Assembly: GCA_937995835.1 (NCBI GenBank)
Contig: CALKIV010000104.1
Location: 23,625-87,624, forward strand
Direction of reading: 5' to 3'
Length of the DNA: 64,000 nucleotides
Source of the DNA: an uncultured Dysgonomonas sp.
GTDB lineage: Bacteria > Bacteroidota > Bacteroidia > Bacteroidales > Dysgonomonadaceae
A model generated the notes under the pieces. It worked only from the letters and a program-made list of their open reading frames with translations, was not told where the DNA came from and searched no databases. Both the position numbers and the translations under genes were made by a program. Positions 43,523 through 50,735 of the stretch are shown one piece after another (position 1 is the first letter of the stretch; every line of letters begins with the position of its first letter).

Positions 43523-43721
43523 TTTATTCTTTTCGTTTACTTTCTTTTTCTGTTTGTTTAAATGAATTGACAGGTAGTCTACATTTATTTTCAATAATAG
43601 AGTCCTGACAATTTAGATGCTAAACGTTCCTTTTTGAGATGAATCGAATCATCGTAATATTCCTTAGGTGTATTATTAAGCTACTAAAGCTAAGCTGCAC
43701 CTTTGAAATATAATATCCAAA
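43523..43721 (-). promoter_or_regulatory. Structured rpsB leader
   Basis: The gap between rpsI and rpsB holds no ORF of substance. On the minus strand a GGTG/CACC stem encloses repeated AGCTT/TAGCTT segments (about 43665-43705), and GATGATTCGATTCATC forms a short hairpin (about 43636-43653). I see no clear TAnnTTTG, so this is more likely an internal leader than a separate promoter, possibly a site for S2 autoregulation. Confidence 0.3.
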
Positions 43722-44108
43722 TTAACGTTTTGAGAATTGAAATCTTCTTCTTGCTCCTGGTTGTCCTGGTTTTTTACGCTCAACAACACGAGGGTCACGA
43801 GTCATGAATCCTTCTGATTTAAGAGCTGGTTTATTTTCAGGATTGATTTTTACCAATGCACGAGCAATACCTAAACGAGCAGCTTCTGCTTGTCCGGTGA
43901 ATCCTCCTCCATTAAGATTGATTTTGATGTCGTATTTTTCAACAGCTTCTAGTTTGTTTAGAGGTTGTTTTACAACATACTGAAGTAGTGGAGATGGAAA
44001 ATAGTTATCAAGTTCTCTTTTGTTGATAATGATTTTACCTGTTCCCTCACTAACATATACGCGAGCAATTGCAGCTTTGCGTCTTCCTATTGCATTTGTT
44101 ACTTCCAT
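43722..44108 (-). CDS. rpsI: 30S ribosomal protein S9
   Basis: The 128-residue protein matches S9: NAIGRRKAAIARVYVSEGTG at the N-terminus, NGGGFTGQAEAARLGIARAL in the middle, and the C-terminal tail RKKPGQPGARRRFQFSKR, which reaches the P-site tRNA. It begins 5 bases after rplM, the standard rplM-rpsI pairing, and is part of the four-gene operon. Confidence 0.98.
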   Translation of the reverse strand: MEVTNAIGRRKAAIARVYVSEGTGKIIINKRELDNYFPSPLLQYVVKQPLNKLEAVEKYDIKINLNGGGFTGQAEAARLGIARALVKINPENKPALKSEGFMTRDPRVVERKKPGQPGARRRFQFSKR

Positions 44109-44113
44109 TGCTA

Positions 44114-44569
44114 TTATTTAAGTGAGTTAATATCTAGTGATTTTGGTTGTTGTGCTTCATGAGTGTGCTCTGCACCTTCATACACGTAGCAGTTTTTCAA
44201 AAGAGCTGCACCTAGTCTGTTTTTAGGTAACATTCCTTTTATAACTTTCAACACCAGACGATCTGCTCCTTTTTCTAGCAGTTTTTCTGCAGTGATAGAT
44301 CTTTGTCCTCCGGGATATCCTGTATAGCGTAGATATTCTCTATCTTGCCATTTGTTTCCGGTTAGAACTACTTTCTCTGCATTGATAATGATGACATTAT
44401 CACCACAGTCCACATGAGGCGTATAGTTTGGCTTATATTTTCCTCTCAGAATTTTAGCCACTTTAGATGCCATACGTCCTAAAGTTTGTCCCGAAGCATC
44501 TATCACAACCCATTCTTTTTGAGCGGTTGCTTTGTTTGCTGAAACGGTTTTGTAACTTAAAGTATTCAC
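44114..44569 (-). CDS. rplM: 50S ribosomal protein L13
   Basis: This 151-residue protein matches L13: WVVIDASGQTLGRMASKVAK, YKPNYTPHVDCGDNVIIINA, YRYTGYPGGQ-like YLRYTGYPGGQRSITAEKLL and KGMLPKNRLGAALLKNCYVY. It opens the rplM-rpsI-rpsB-tsf operon behind a near-consensus promoter at 44701-44730, with a leader of about 120 bases in which product control could act. Confidence 0.98.
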   Translation of the reverse strand: MNTLSYKTVSANKATAQKEWVVIDASGQTLGRMASKVAKILRGKYKPNYTPHVDCGDNVIIINAEKVVLTGNKWQDREYLRYTGYPGGQRSITAEKLLEKGADRLVLKVIKGMLPKNRLGAALLKNCYVYEGAEHTHEAQQPKSLDINSLK

Positions 44570-44700
44570 TTATTAATTTAATTAATTTGGTTAATGATTT
44601 CGATTCACTCCTGTCTTGTTGCTTTGGTCGGGCTAAGGGTTGACCTGCTCATACAATTGTAAATCAATTTAATACGGTTTTATTCGTAATAATCGGCTCG

Positions 44701-44730
44701 CAAAATTACGATTTATATATTAATTTACAA
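44701..44730 (-). promoter_or_regulatory. Promoter of rplM operon
   Basis: On the minus strand TTG (44728-44730) and TAATTTTG (44701-44708) are 19 bases apart. The leader to rplM contains CTAAGGGTT-like and GGTCAACCC/GGGCT segments but no named motif. Confidence 0.75.
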
Positions 44731-44816
44731 AGAAAGTAATGAACTATTATTAGTTTTCTCCGATCAAAAAAGATAGAGTTCAAGAGGTTGGTTCGATTTA
44801 CTGATTTCTCAACTTT

Positions 44817-44927
44817 TTATTTTTTTAGCCAAAATCCTCGATAAAGGTCACCATATTTATCCTCTGCTGATTTGTTATAACACTCCATATCTGTGGTAAA
44901 ACCTTCCTTGAATGAGTTGCCACGCAT
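44817..44927 (-). CDS. Possible 36-residue small protein
   Basis: In the 543-base gap between rplM and the CoA-transferase the minus strand has a short frame: MRGNSFKEGFTTDMECY near the start and EDKYGDLYRGFWLKK at the end, then TAA. The composition (Gly, Asp, Tyr, Trp, Lys) looks like protein rather than AT-rich noise. It could be a small gene or a remnant of a larger repeated gene. The rest of the gap holds the rplM promoter and the candidate promoter of the CoA-transferase. Confidence 0.25.
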   Translation of the reverse strand: MRGNSFKEGFTTDMECYNKSAEDKYGDLYRGFWLKK

Positions 44928-45030
44928 GCTAAATTTTTAGATCAAAGTGTTATTTTATTCTTCACCATTTTATATGAATTAGCTCCCTTGAATTTAAGTG
45001 TATTAAATTCTTTCTTATGTAGATATTTAC

Positions 45031-45038
45031 TACTTTTG
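45031..45038 (+). promoter_or_regulatory. -7 element for the CoA-transferase gene
   Basis: TACTTTTG matches TAnnTTTG, 75 bases before the start; no clear -33. Confidence 0.45.
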
Positions 45039-45112
45039 TAGGCAAGTTCTAAAAAACGATAACAGAAGTATAGTCAAGAAAAATTTCAATATAAAAAAGA
45101 AAACAAACAGAC

Positions 45113-46609
45113 ATGGCATTAAGATTCATGACTGCCCAAGAGGCGGCAGCCTTAGTTAAAAATGGCGATAACGTAGGTATTAGCGGATTTACCCACGCCG
45201 GATGTCCCAAAGTGGTGACAGGAGAAATAGCTAAAATAGCTGAAGAGGAACACGCTAAAGGCAATCCTTTCCAGATTTCTATTTTCACCGGAGCTTCCAC
45301 TGGCGACAAAGTGGATGGCGTACTTGCCAGAGCTAAAGCAATCAAATTCCGTACCCCTTATCAAACCGTAAAAGACTCAAGAAATGCAATCAATGCAGGC
45401 GAGATTGAGTATTGCGACCTTCACCTTTCTACTACTTCTCAAGACATCCGTTATGGCTTTTATGGTGACATGGATGTAGCTATTATCGAGGCTTGCGATG
45501 TAACAGAGACTGGTGAGATTGTACCTACTGCAGCCGTGGGAATTTCTCCAACAGTGGCTCGTCTGGCTAAGCTTGTTATCGTAGAACTTAATGAACATGC
45601 TCCTAAGGCTATGAGAGGGTTGCATGACATTGCAGAACCTCTTGATCCTCCTCATCGTAAAGCGTTGGATGTATACACTGTGAAAGATAGAGTAGGACAA
45701 GAATGCATTAAGGTAGATCCTGCTAAAATTGTAGTTGTGAAAACCAACGAAGATGGTGAAGGTGGTAAATTTGCCCCTGCTGATGAAATAACAACTCAAA
45801 TAGGGAAAAATGTGGCAAACTTCTTCATCAACGAAATGAAAGAAGGACGTATGCCTAAAACATTCCTTCCTGTGCAATCAGGAGTAGGGAATATTGCCAA
45901 TGCAGTATTGGGCGCTATGGGAGATAGTAAGGAAATTCCTGATTTTGAGGTGTATACTGAGGTTATTCAAGATGCTGTGATCGACTTGATGAAAAGTGGT
46001 CGTGTGAAATTTGCTAGTGGATGTTCACTTACTGTGAGCAACGAGTGTATGGAAGAAATCTACAAAGATCTTGACTTCTTCAAAGAAAGACTAGTGCTTC
46101 GTCCAGCTGAATATTCAAACAATCCTGAAATTGTACGTCGTATGGGAGTTATTGCTATCAATACAGCTATCGAAGCTGATATTTTTGGTAATATCAACTC
46201 TACACATATTTCCGGTACTAAGATGATGAACGGTGTAGGTGGTTCGGGTGACTTCACTCGTGCATCTTATGTGTCTATCTTTGTTACTCCATCAGTGGCA
46301 AAAGATGGTAAGATTAGTTCCATCGTGCCAATGGTGTCGCATGAAGATCATAGCGAACATTCTGTGAAAATCATCATCTCTGAATATGGGGTGGCTGACC
46401 TTCGTGGAAAAGCTCCTAAACAACGTGCGCGTGAGATTATCAACAAATGTGCTCACCCTGACTATCGTCCATTGCTAATGGAATATCTAGAAAATGCAGA
46501 GAAGAACTATCCGGGACAAACTCCTTTCGATATGTATAATGCATTTGCTTTCCACAAGGCATTGGCAGAAACAGGTAGCATGAAAAATGCAAAATACGAA
46601 AACAAATAA
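45113..46609 (+). CDS. Acetyl-CoA hydrolase/transferase family protein (succinyl-CoA:acetate type)
   Basis: The 498-residue cytoplasmic protein belongs to the class I CoA-transferase family that includes AarC and cat1. Features are NVGISGFTHAGCPKVV at the N-terminus, IFTGASTGDKVDG, VEACDVTETGEIVPTAAVG-like EACDVTETGEIVPTAAVG, LPVQSGVGNIANAVLGAM, VYTEVIQDAVIDLM with the candidate catalytic Glu, and NGVGGSGDFTRAS. In Bacteroidales this enzyme typically moves CoA between succinyl-CoA and acetate or propionate, linking the succinate pathway with acid formation. It is monocistronic with a terminator. Confidence 0.92.
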   Translation: MALRFMTAQEAAALVKNGDNVGISGFTHAGCPKVVTGEIAKIAEEEHAKGNPFQISIFTGASTGDKVDGVLARAKAIKFRTPYQTVKDSRNAINAGEIEYCDLHLSTTSQDIRYGFYGDMDVAIIEACDVTETGEIVPTAAVGISPTVARLAKLVIVELNEHAPKAMRGLHDIAEPLDPPHRKALDVYTVKDRVGQECIKVDPAKIVVVKTNEDGEGGKFAPADEITTQIGKNVANFFINEMKEGRMPKTFLPVQSGVGNIANAVLGAMGDSKEIPDFEVYTEVIQDAVIDLMKSGRVKFASGCSLTVSNECMEEIYKDLDFFKERLVLRPAEYSNNPEIVRRMGVIAINTAIEADIFGNINSTHISGTKMMNGVGGSGDFTRASYVSIFVTPSVAKDGKISSIVPMVSHEDHSEHSVKIIISEYGVADLRGKAPKQRAREIINKCAHPDYRPLLMEYLENAEKNYPGQTPFDMYNAFAFHKALAETGSMKNAKYENK

Positions 46610-46632
46610 TTAGATTTGTTTAAACGATATTG

Positions 46633-46668
46633 AAAAACCTTCTGGCAGATTTGTCAGAAGGTTTTTTG
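46633..46668 (+). terminator. Terminator after the CoA-transferase gene
   Basis: AAAAACCTTCTG (46633-46644) pairs with CAGAAGGTTTTT (46655-46666), followed by T. The T-run leads straight into the first copy of a repeated promoter block. Confidence 0.85.
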
Positions 46669-46698
46669 CTATAATCTATCTTTTGTCTACCTTTCATT
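46657..46698 (+). repeat. Direct repeat copy A (promoter block before pdxH)
   Basis: The sequence from GAAGG through TTTTTTGCTATAATCTATC and GTCTACCTTTCATT is repeated with a few changes at 47417-47459. It contains TATCTTTTG, close to the -7 element, 58 bases before pdxH. Confidence 0.7.
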
Positions 46699-46735
46699 TT
46701 AGAACATATCAACAAGAAAAAATAAAGCGCTACTA

Positions 46736-47374
46736 ATGGATTTATTTAATATTCGTAAAGACTTTACACTTCAAACTCTTGAGGAAGAGGATATGCTGAG
46801 TAATCCCTTTCAGATGCTGCAGTTGTGGCTTGATGAGGCAATTGTTCACAAGGCATTAGAGCCCACTGCTATGACACTCTCTACGGCATCCAAAGAGGGG
46901 AGACCCTCGTCTAGGGTACTTCTGCTGAAAGAAATACAGAAAGAGGGCTTGGTTTTCTTCTCCAACCATGAGAGTAAAAAGGGGCAACAGATGGCAGAAA
47001 ATCAATATGTAGCAGTCAATTTTATGTGGCACGAACTCGAGCGCCAAGTGCGTATAGAGGGTATCGTAAGTCGTTTGAGCAATGAAGAATCGTTTGCTTA
47101 TTATAATATGCGTCCTCGCAATAGTAGGATAGGAGCATGGGCATCTCCGCAGTCGCAAGTGATTCTCAATAGAGCATACTTGGATGATCAGGTGCAGAAG
47201 TTTACTCTTCAATTCGCTGATCAAGAGAGAATTGAAAAACCTCCTCATTGGGGAGGGTATGTCATCAAGCCTCAGATGTTTGAATTTTGGCAAGGACGAA
47301 AAAATAGATTACACGATAGAATTGAATACCTGCCAAAGGGTAAACAATGGAAAATGGTAAGACTAGCACCGTGA
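46736..47374 (+). CDS. pdxH: Pyridoxamine 5'-phosphate oxidase
   Basis: The 212-residue FMN enzyme makes pyridoxal 5'-phosphate from the pyridoxine or pyridoxamine phosphates. It has TLSTASKEGRPSSRVLLLKE, LVFFSNHESKKGQQM, VNFMWHELERQVRIEG, SRIGAWASPQSQVI and the C-terminal FWQGRKNRLHDRIEY, all typical of PdxH. It is cytoplasmic. It is preceded by a copy of the repeated promoter block and transcribed separately from the next gene, which has the second copy. Confidence 0.97.
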   Translation: MDLFNIRKDFTLQTLEEEDMLSNPFQMLQLWLDEAIVHKALEPTAMTLSTASKEGRPSSRVLLLKEIQKEGLVFFSNHESKKGQQMAENQYVAVNFMWHELERQVRIEGIVSRLSNEESFAYYNMRPRNSRIGAWASPQSQVILNRAYLDDQVQKFTLQFADQERIEKPPHWGGYVIKPQMFEFWQGRKNRLHDRIEYLPKGKQWKMVRLAP

Positions 47375-47416
47375 TCATCCAGCAAATACCATTGTGTTTA
47401 GCGGGAATAAAAAATC

Positions 47417-47459
47417 GAGAGGTCTTTTGCTATGATCTATCTTTTTGTCTACCTTCATT
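47417..47459 (+). repeat. Direct repeat copy B (promoter block before the DUF2059 gene)
   Basis: GAGAGGTCTTTTGC, TATGATCTATC and TTTTTGTCTACCTTCATT match copy A over about 42 positions, with the TATCTTTTTG element 56 bases before the DUF2059 start, almost the same spacing as in copy A. Confidence 0.7.
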
Positions 47460-47494
47460 CGCTCATACATAAACTACATATAAATATAATTAGG

Positions 47495-47968
47495 ATGAAA
47501 AAAATAATACTATTGGTGGTGTTGAGTATTGCCTTCACTGCGAATGTTTTTAGTAAAGATAAAACAGACGATTTGAAAGAACTAGTCAGCCTAATGCAGG
47601 TGGAAGAACAGGTAGAGGGTAAAATCACTGCCATGATTCCGATGATGAAACAACAGATGGGGAAAACATTTGAGGGTGAAAGAGGTGAAAGAATTTTTAA
47701 CGAGTATATGGTCGCTCTGATAGAAGAAACGAAAGTGATGGCTAGCAAACTGGTCGACAAGGAGGTTATTGCTATTTATGATAAGCATTTTACGCATAAA
47801 GAGATTAAGGAGTTGATTAAGTTTTATAAATCACCAATAGGGCAAAAAACATTAGAGAAGACTCAGATCATCACACAGGAAATGATGGATGCCATGACTA
47901 CTGACTATTTACCAGGCTTTCAGCAACGATTGACGACTCGTTTGCAAGAAATCATGGAACAAGAGTGA
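47495..47968 (+). CDS. Secreted DUF2059 protein
   Basis: Start at 47495 (157 residues, MKKIILLVVLSIAFTANVFS) with a signal peptide; the upstream frame runs through the repeated promoter block. The mature protein is helical and matches DUF2059: KELVSLMQVEEQVEGKITAM, then YDKHFTHKEIKELIKFYKSP and GQKTLEKTQIITQEM. This periplasmic family is common in Gram-negative bacteria and has no established activity. It has its own promoter copy and a terminator, so it is a single-gene unit. Confidence 0.88.
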   Translation: MKKIILLVVLSIAFTANVFSKDKTDDLKELVSLMQVEEQVEGKITAMIPMMKQQMGKTFEGERGERIFNEYMVALIEETKVMASKLVDKEVIAIYDKHFTHKEIKELIKFYKSPIGQKTLEKTQIITQEMMDAMTTDYLPGFQQRLTTRLQEIMEQE

Positions 47969-48007
47969 TGTATGCATGAAGAAAAAAACAGTATATATAT
48001 AATGTAT

Positions 48008-48044
48008 AAAGACCCTTCGACTCAAGGAGCCGAAAGGTCTTTTA
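48008..48044 (+). terminator. Terminator after the DUF2059 gene
   Basis: AAAGACC (48008-48014) pairs with GGTCTTT (48036-48042), with CTTCG/CGAAA extending the stem, then T. Confidence 0.75.
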
Positions 48045-48075
48045 CTTACAATAAAAACAAAAACAACACATTAAC

Positions 48076-48762
48076 ATGAAAGTCCTTTACGAAGACAATC
48101 ATATCATTATAGTAAACAAAGAAGCTGGTGAAATAGTTCAAGGGGACAAAACCGGAGACACTCCCATGACCGAAAAAGTGAAGGAATGGATCAAGGTCAA
48201 GTATAATAAGCCGGGGAACGTTTATTTGGGGCTTGCTCATCGTCTCGACCGTCCTACAAGTGGGGCTATTGTTTTTGCAAAGACTAGTAAGGCACTTTCT
48301 AGGCTCAATGATTTGTTTAGAAAAGATGATGTTAAAAAAACTTATTGGGCTATTGTGCAAAATCCACCCAAGCCCGAAGTGGGGTCGTTGCGACATTATC
48401 TGTGGAAGAATGAAAAGCAAAATAAATCTTATGCCTTTGCAGATAACAAACAACAAAAAGAGGCAAAGTTGGCATTGCTAGAATATAAAATGATTGCCCG
48501 ATCAGATAATTATTTTCTGCTGGCAGTCGATCTGGAAACAGGGCGCCATCATCAGATTCGTTGTCAGTTGGCAAGTATCGGTTGTCCTATCAAGGGCGAT
48601 CTGAAATATGGAGCAAAACGATCGAATCCCGATGGCAGTATTTCTTTGCATGCTCGCTCCTTGTCTTTCATTCACCCTGTGTCGAAGGAGATGATTGATG
48701 TTGTTGCTCCTGTGCCGGAGGATAATCTGTGGCAGGCCTTAGAAAATAGTGTTGAGCGATAA
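48076..48762 (+). CDS. RluA-family pseudouridine synthase
   Basis: The 228-residue protein is a single-domain RluA-type enzyme without an S4 domain. The catalytic motif HRLDRPTSGAIVFAKTSKA (about 56-74, Asp in HRLDRPTSG) and the later RHHQIRCQLASIGCPIKGD are diagnostic. It isomerises uridine in rRNA or tRNA; the exact site cannot be read from sequence. It is convergent with corA, with 8 bases between stops. Confidence 0.95.
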   Translation: MKVLYEDNHIIIVNKEAGEIVQGDKTGDTPMTEKVKEWIKVKYNKPGNVYLGLAHRLDRPTSGAIVFAKTSKALSRLNDLFRKDDVKKTYWAIVQNPPKPEVGSLRHYLWKNEKQNKSYAFADNKQQKEAKLALLEYKMIARSDNYFLLAVDLETGRHHQIRCQLASIGCPIKGDLKYGAKRSNPDGSISLHARSLSFIHPVSKEMIDVVAPVPEDNLWQALENSVER

Positions 48763-48770
48763 GAAAGCCC

Positions 48771-49838
48771 TCAAAACCATTTTTTCTTTTTCATCAACCA
48801 AATGATAAGTAGGGCAGTGGCGATGAAAATAAACCACGCTACACCATAACCATATTGCCAGTTGATCTCGGGCATATTTGTGAAATTCATGCCCCAAACC
48901 CCCACCAAAAAGGTGAGAGGAATGAAAATGGTAGCAACCAGCGTCAGGCGTTTCATGATCTCGTTCATGCGCATGGCGTTGTTATTGTAATAGAGATCGA
49001 GTAGCGATTTTACGGTTTCTTCATAATTTTCCACATAGTTGCTGGTGGTTCTGTATTTGTCATCCAAGTTTTCGAAATAGAGGACGTTTTCTTCTCTGAT
49101 CATTCCATTGGTGTTTTCCAGTAGATTTTCGTATTCTTCACGTTGCGATAAGATAAAACGTTTGAGTTGTAGGTGTGTTTTGCGTTGGTCTCGAAGGGTA
49201 TGTAACACGTCGCTATCTTCTTGTCGTATAATTAATTGGTCTTCTATTTTCCACAGACTGTCTTCTGCATGAATGATGAAATCATTATTGAAATTATTAA
49301 CAGCATTCAATAAAATATAGAGCAAAAAGTCAGCACTTTTTTGTCTCAAGGTAATATTATTTTCAAAGATGGCTTTTTCTACGTCCTTGAACACAGGTAT
49401 AGACGATTCTTTGAAGCTGATAATGAAGTCTTTTCCCATGATAAAAGCAATCTGCATATCTTCCGTCTCATTATCTTCTTTAGTATAATACCCGGAGGTT
49501 AAGATGAATGACACATTTTCGTAGAGTACGTATTTAACGATCTTGGCATCGGATAGAAGTTCACGAACATCAAAGCCATGAAGACCAAAGTTTTTGCAGA
49601 TTTGGTTTATTGATGCAGTGTCCGAAATTCCCGTCACTTTGAACCAACTGACAACGCCCTCTTTCAGGTATTTTCTTAAATCATCGTTAGGAGCTAAGCT
49701 CTTTTTGGTGGATTCGGTAGCATTATATTGAATAAGCTCTACTGTGGTTGGGATATCTTCCTCGCCAAAATATTCAAGGTTGCCTAGCACTCGTAGGGCT
49801 CTGTTGCTACTTCTCTTTTTTCGTTGTCGCTTTTTCAT
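48771..49838 (-). CDS. corA: CorA-type magnesium/cobalt transporter
   Basis: Start chosen at 49838 (355 residues, beginning MKKRQRKKRSSNRALRV); a start eight codons earlier at 49862 is possible. The N-terminal cytoplasmic domain (about 20-280) is followed by two membrane helices (about 291-312 and 327-346) and the CorA signature GMN within LVGVWGMNFTNMPE at the pore mouth. It imports Mg2+ (and Co2+) through a pentameric channel. It complements MgtE at 3.9 kb. Basic C-terminus KKKKWF. Monocistronic, convergent with the pseudouridine synthase. Confidence 0.96.
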   Translation of the reverse strand: MKKRQRKKRSSNRALRVLGNLEYFGEEDIPTTVELIQYNATESTKKSLAPNDDLRKYLKEGVVSWFKVTGISDTASINQICKNFGLHGFDVRELLSDAKIVKYVLYENVSFILTSGYYTKEDNETEDMQIAFIMGKDFIISFKESSIPVFKDVEKAIFENNITLRQKSADFLLYILLNAVNNFNNDFIIHAEDSLWKIEDQLIIRQEDSDVLHTLRDQRKTHLQLKRFILSQREEYENLLENTNGMIREENVLYFENLDDKYRTTSNYVENYEETVKSLLDLYYNNNAMRMNEIMKRLTLVATIFIPLTFLVGVWGMNFTNMPEINWQYGYGVAWFIFIATALLIIWLMKKKKWF

Positions 49839-50038
49839 GTTCTTATTTCTTCTAGTTCTCAATAAAAGTACAATTTCAAAATGAATTTCAGAAACGATGA
49901 GGTGTCAGAATGTGATATTGGTCTAATCAGTGCGTTAGTTGAAATTAAGCTATATATAAGTTGCGTGTCTTTTAGGTTTATCCTACATTTACATAGTATT
50001 TGTTTTTATTACTAATAAATATCTAAAATTAACACATT

Positions 50039-50356
50039 ATGAAAACTTCAATGCGCTCACTACTGATAGTGGCTACACTTGTTTTTCTTTTTAGCTCTTG
50101 TTATTCAACCCGTACTTACCACGGAAACACGACCGAAAATACTGCTATGGTAGAGGTGGCATCTAAAAAGAACCATATTCTTCTATGGGGACTTCTTCCT
50201 CTTGAGAGTTCAAAGCAAAATGTAAAAGATGTAGTGGAGAACAAAAAAGACTATCAAATCCAATCTCAACATACTTTTGTTGATGGATTGTTAGGTATGA
50301 TTACCTTAGGTATTTATACTCCAACAACGACTACTTATTATTTGCCTCAAAAATAA
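50039..50356 (+). CDS. Bor-family lipoprotein
   Basis: The 105-residue protein has a lipoprotein signal (LLIVATLVFLFSSC) and the Bor pattern: NHILLWGLLPLESSKQNVKD, SQHTFVDGLLGMITLGIYTP and TTTYYLP. The family is named after the phage lambda Bor/Iss outer-membrane lipoprotein linked to serum survival in E. coli. In Bacteroidota it is usually a chromosomal housekeeping-like lipoprotein of unknown role. TACATTTA at about 49984-49991 is a candidate -7 element. It precedes the cobalamin riboswitch but is separated by a terminator. Confidence 0.85.
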   Translation: MKTSMRSLLIVATLVFLFSSCYSTRTYHGNTTENTAMVEVASKKNHILLWGLLPLESSKQNVKDVVENKKDYQIQSQHTFVDGLLGMITLGIYTPTTTTYYLPQK

Positions 50357-50380
50357 GTCTTTAAGTTGTAAAAGTATAAG

Positions 50381-50421
50381 GGTCGTCTTCTCGAAGTGTT
50401 TCGAGAAGATGACCTTTTTTT
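50381..50421 (+). terminator. Terminator after the Bor-like gene
   Basis: GGTCGTCTTCTCGAA (50381-50395) pairs with TTCGAGAAGATGACC (50400-50414) with one wobble pair, followed by a T-run. Confidence 0.9.
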
Positions 50422-50466
50422 ATGAAAAATATAACTTCATAATTTTTATCTTATACAAACAATATC

Positions 50467-50474
50467 TAACTTTG
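50467..50474 (+). promoter_or_regulatory. -7 element upstream of the cobalamin riboswitch
   Basis: TAACTTTG matches TAnnTTTG just ahead of the riboswitch; the predicted transcript start is near 50480. Confidence 0.6.
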
Positions 50475-50479
50475 CCTCG

Positions 50480-50600
50480 CTTTGTTCTTTAGCAGATCAA
50501 CTATGATCTCTGAAGATTGATAGGGAATCTGGTGCAAGTCCAGAACAGACCCGCTACTGTAAGCCTTCGCAAGAAAGCAAGTCAGGAACCTACATGGCAG
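50480..50600 (+). promoter_or_regulatory. Cobalamin riboswitch
   Basis: The conserved B12 core is clear: GGGAATCTGGTGCAAGTCC (50523-50541), CCGCTACTGT (50551-50560) and AAGTCAGGAACC (about 50579-50590), in the right order and spacing. The region 50600-50735 before btuB holds T-rich and C-rich stretches (expression platform) that I could not resolve further. Binding of cobalamin should repress btuB-btuG-btuF. Confidence 0.92.
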
Positions 50601-50735
50601 ATAAAATTTCTAAAATAGCTTTCGTGGACTAGAGCTGAAAAGATTCTTCCTTTGTATTGAAAAAATCTCTTCCCCCTTTTCTTGTCTATTGCTATTTTAT
50701 GATTTGAATATAAAATAAAAGCAGTCATCCTAAAG

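Noticed and set aside
45377..45877. Minus-strand frame of 166 residues in the CoA-transferase gene
   Set aside because: Antisense to an intact, conserved gene; no domain or start signal.
48601..48640. GATCGAATCCCGATGG resembling a tRNA T-loop
   Set aside because: It is inside the pseudouridine synthase coding sequence and lacks the other tRNA arms.
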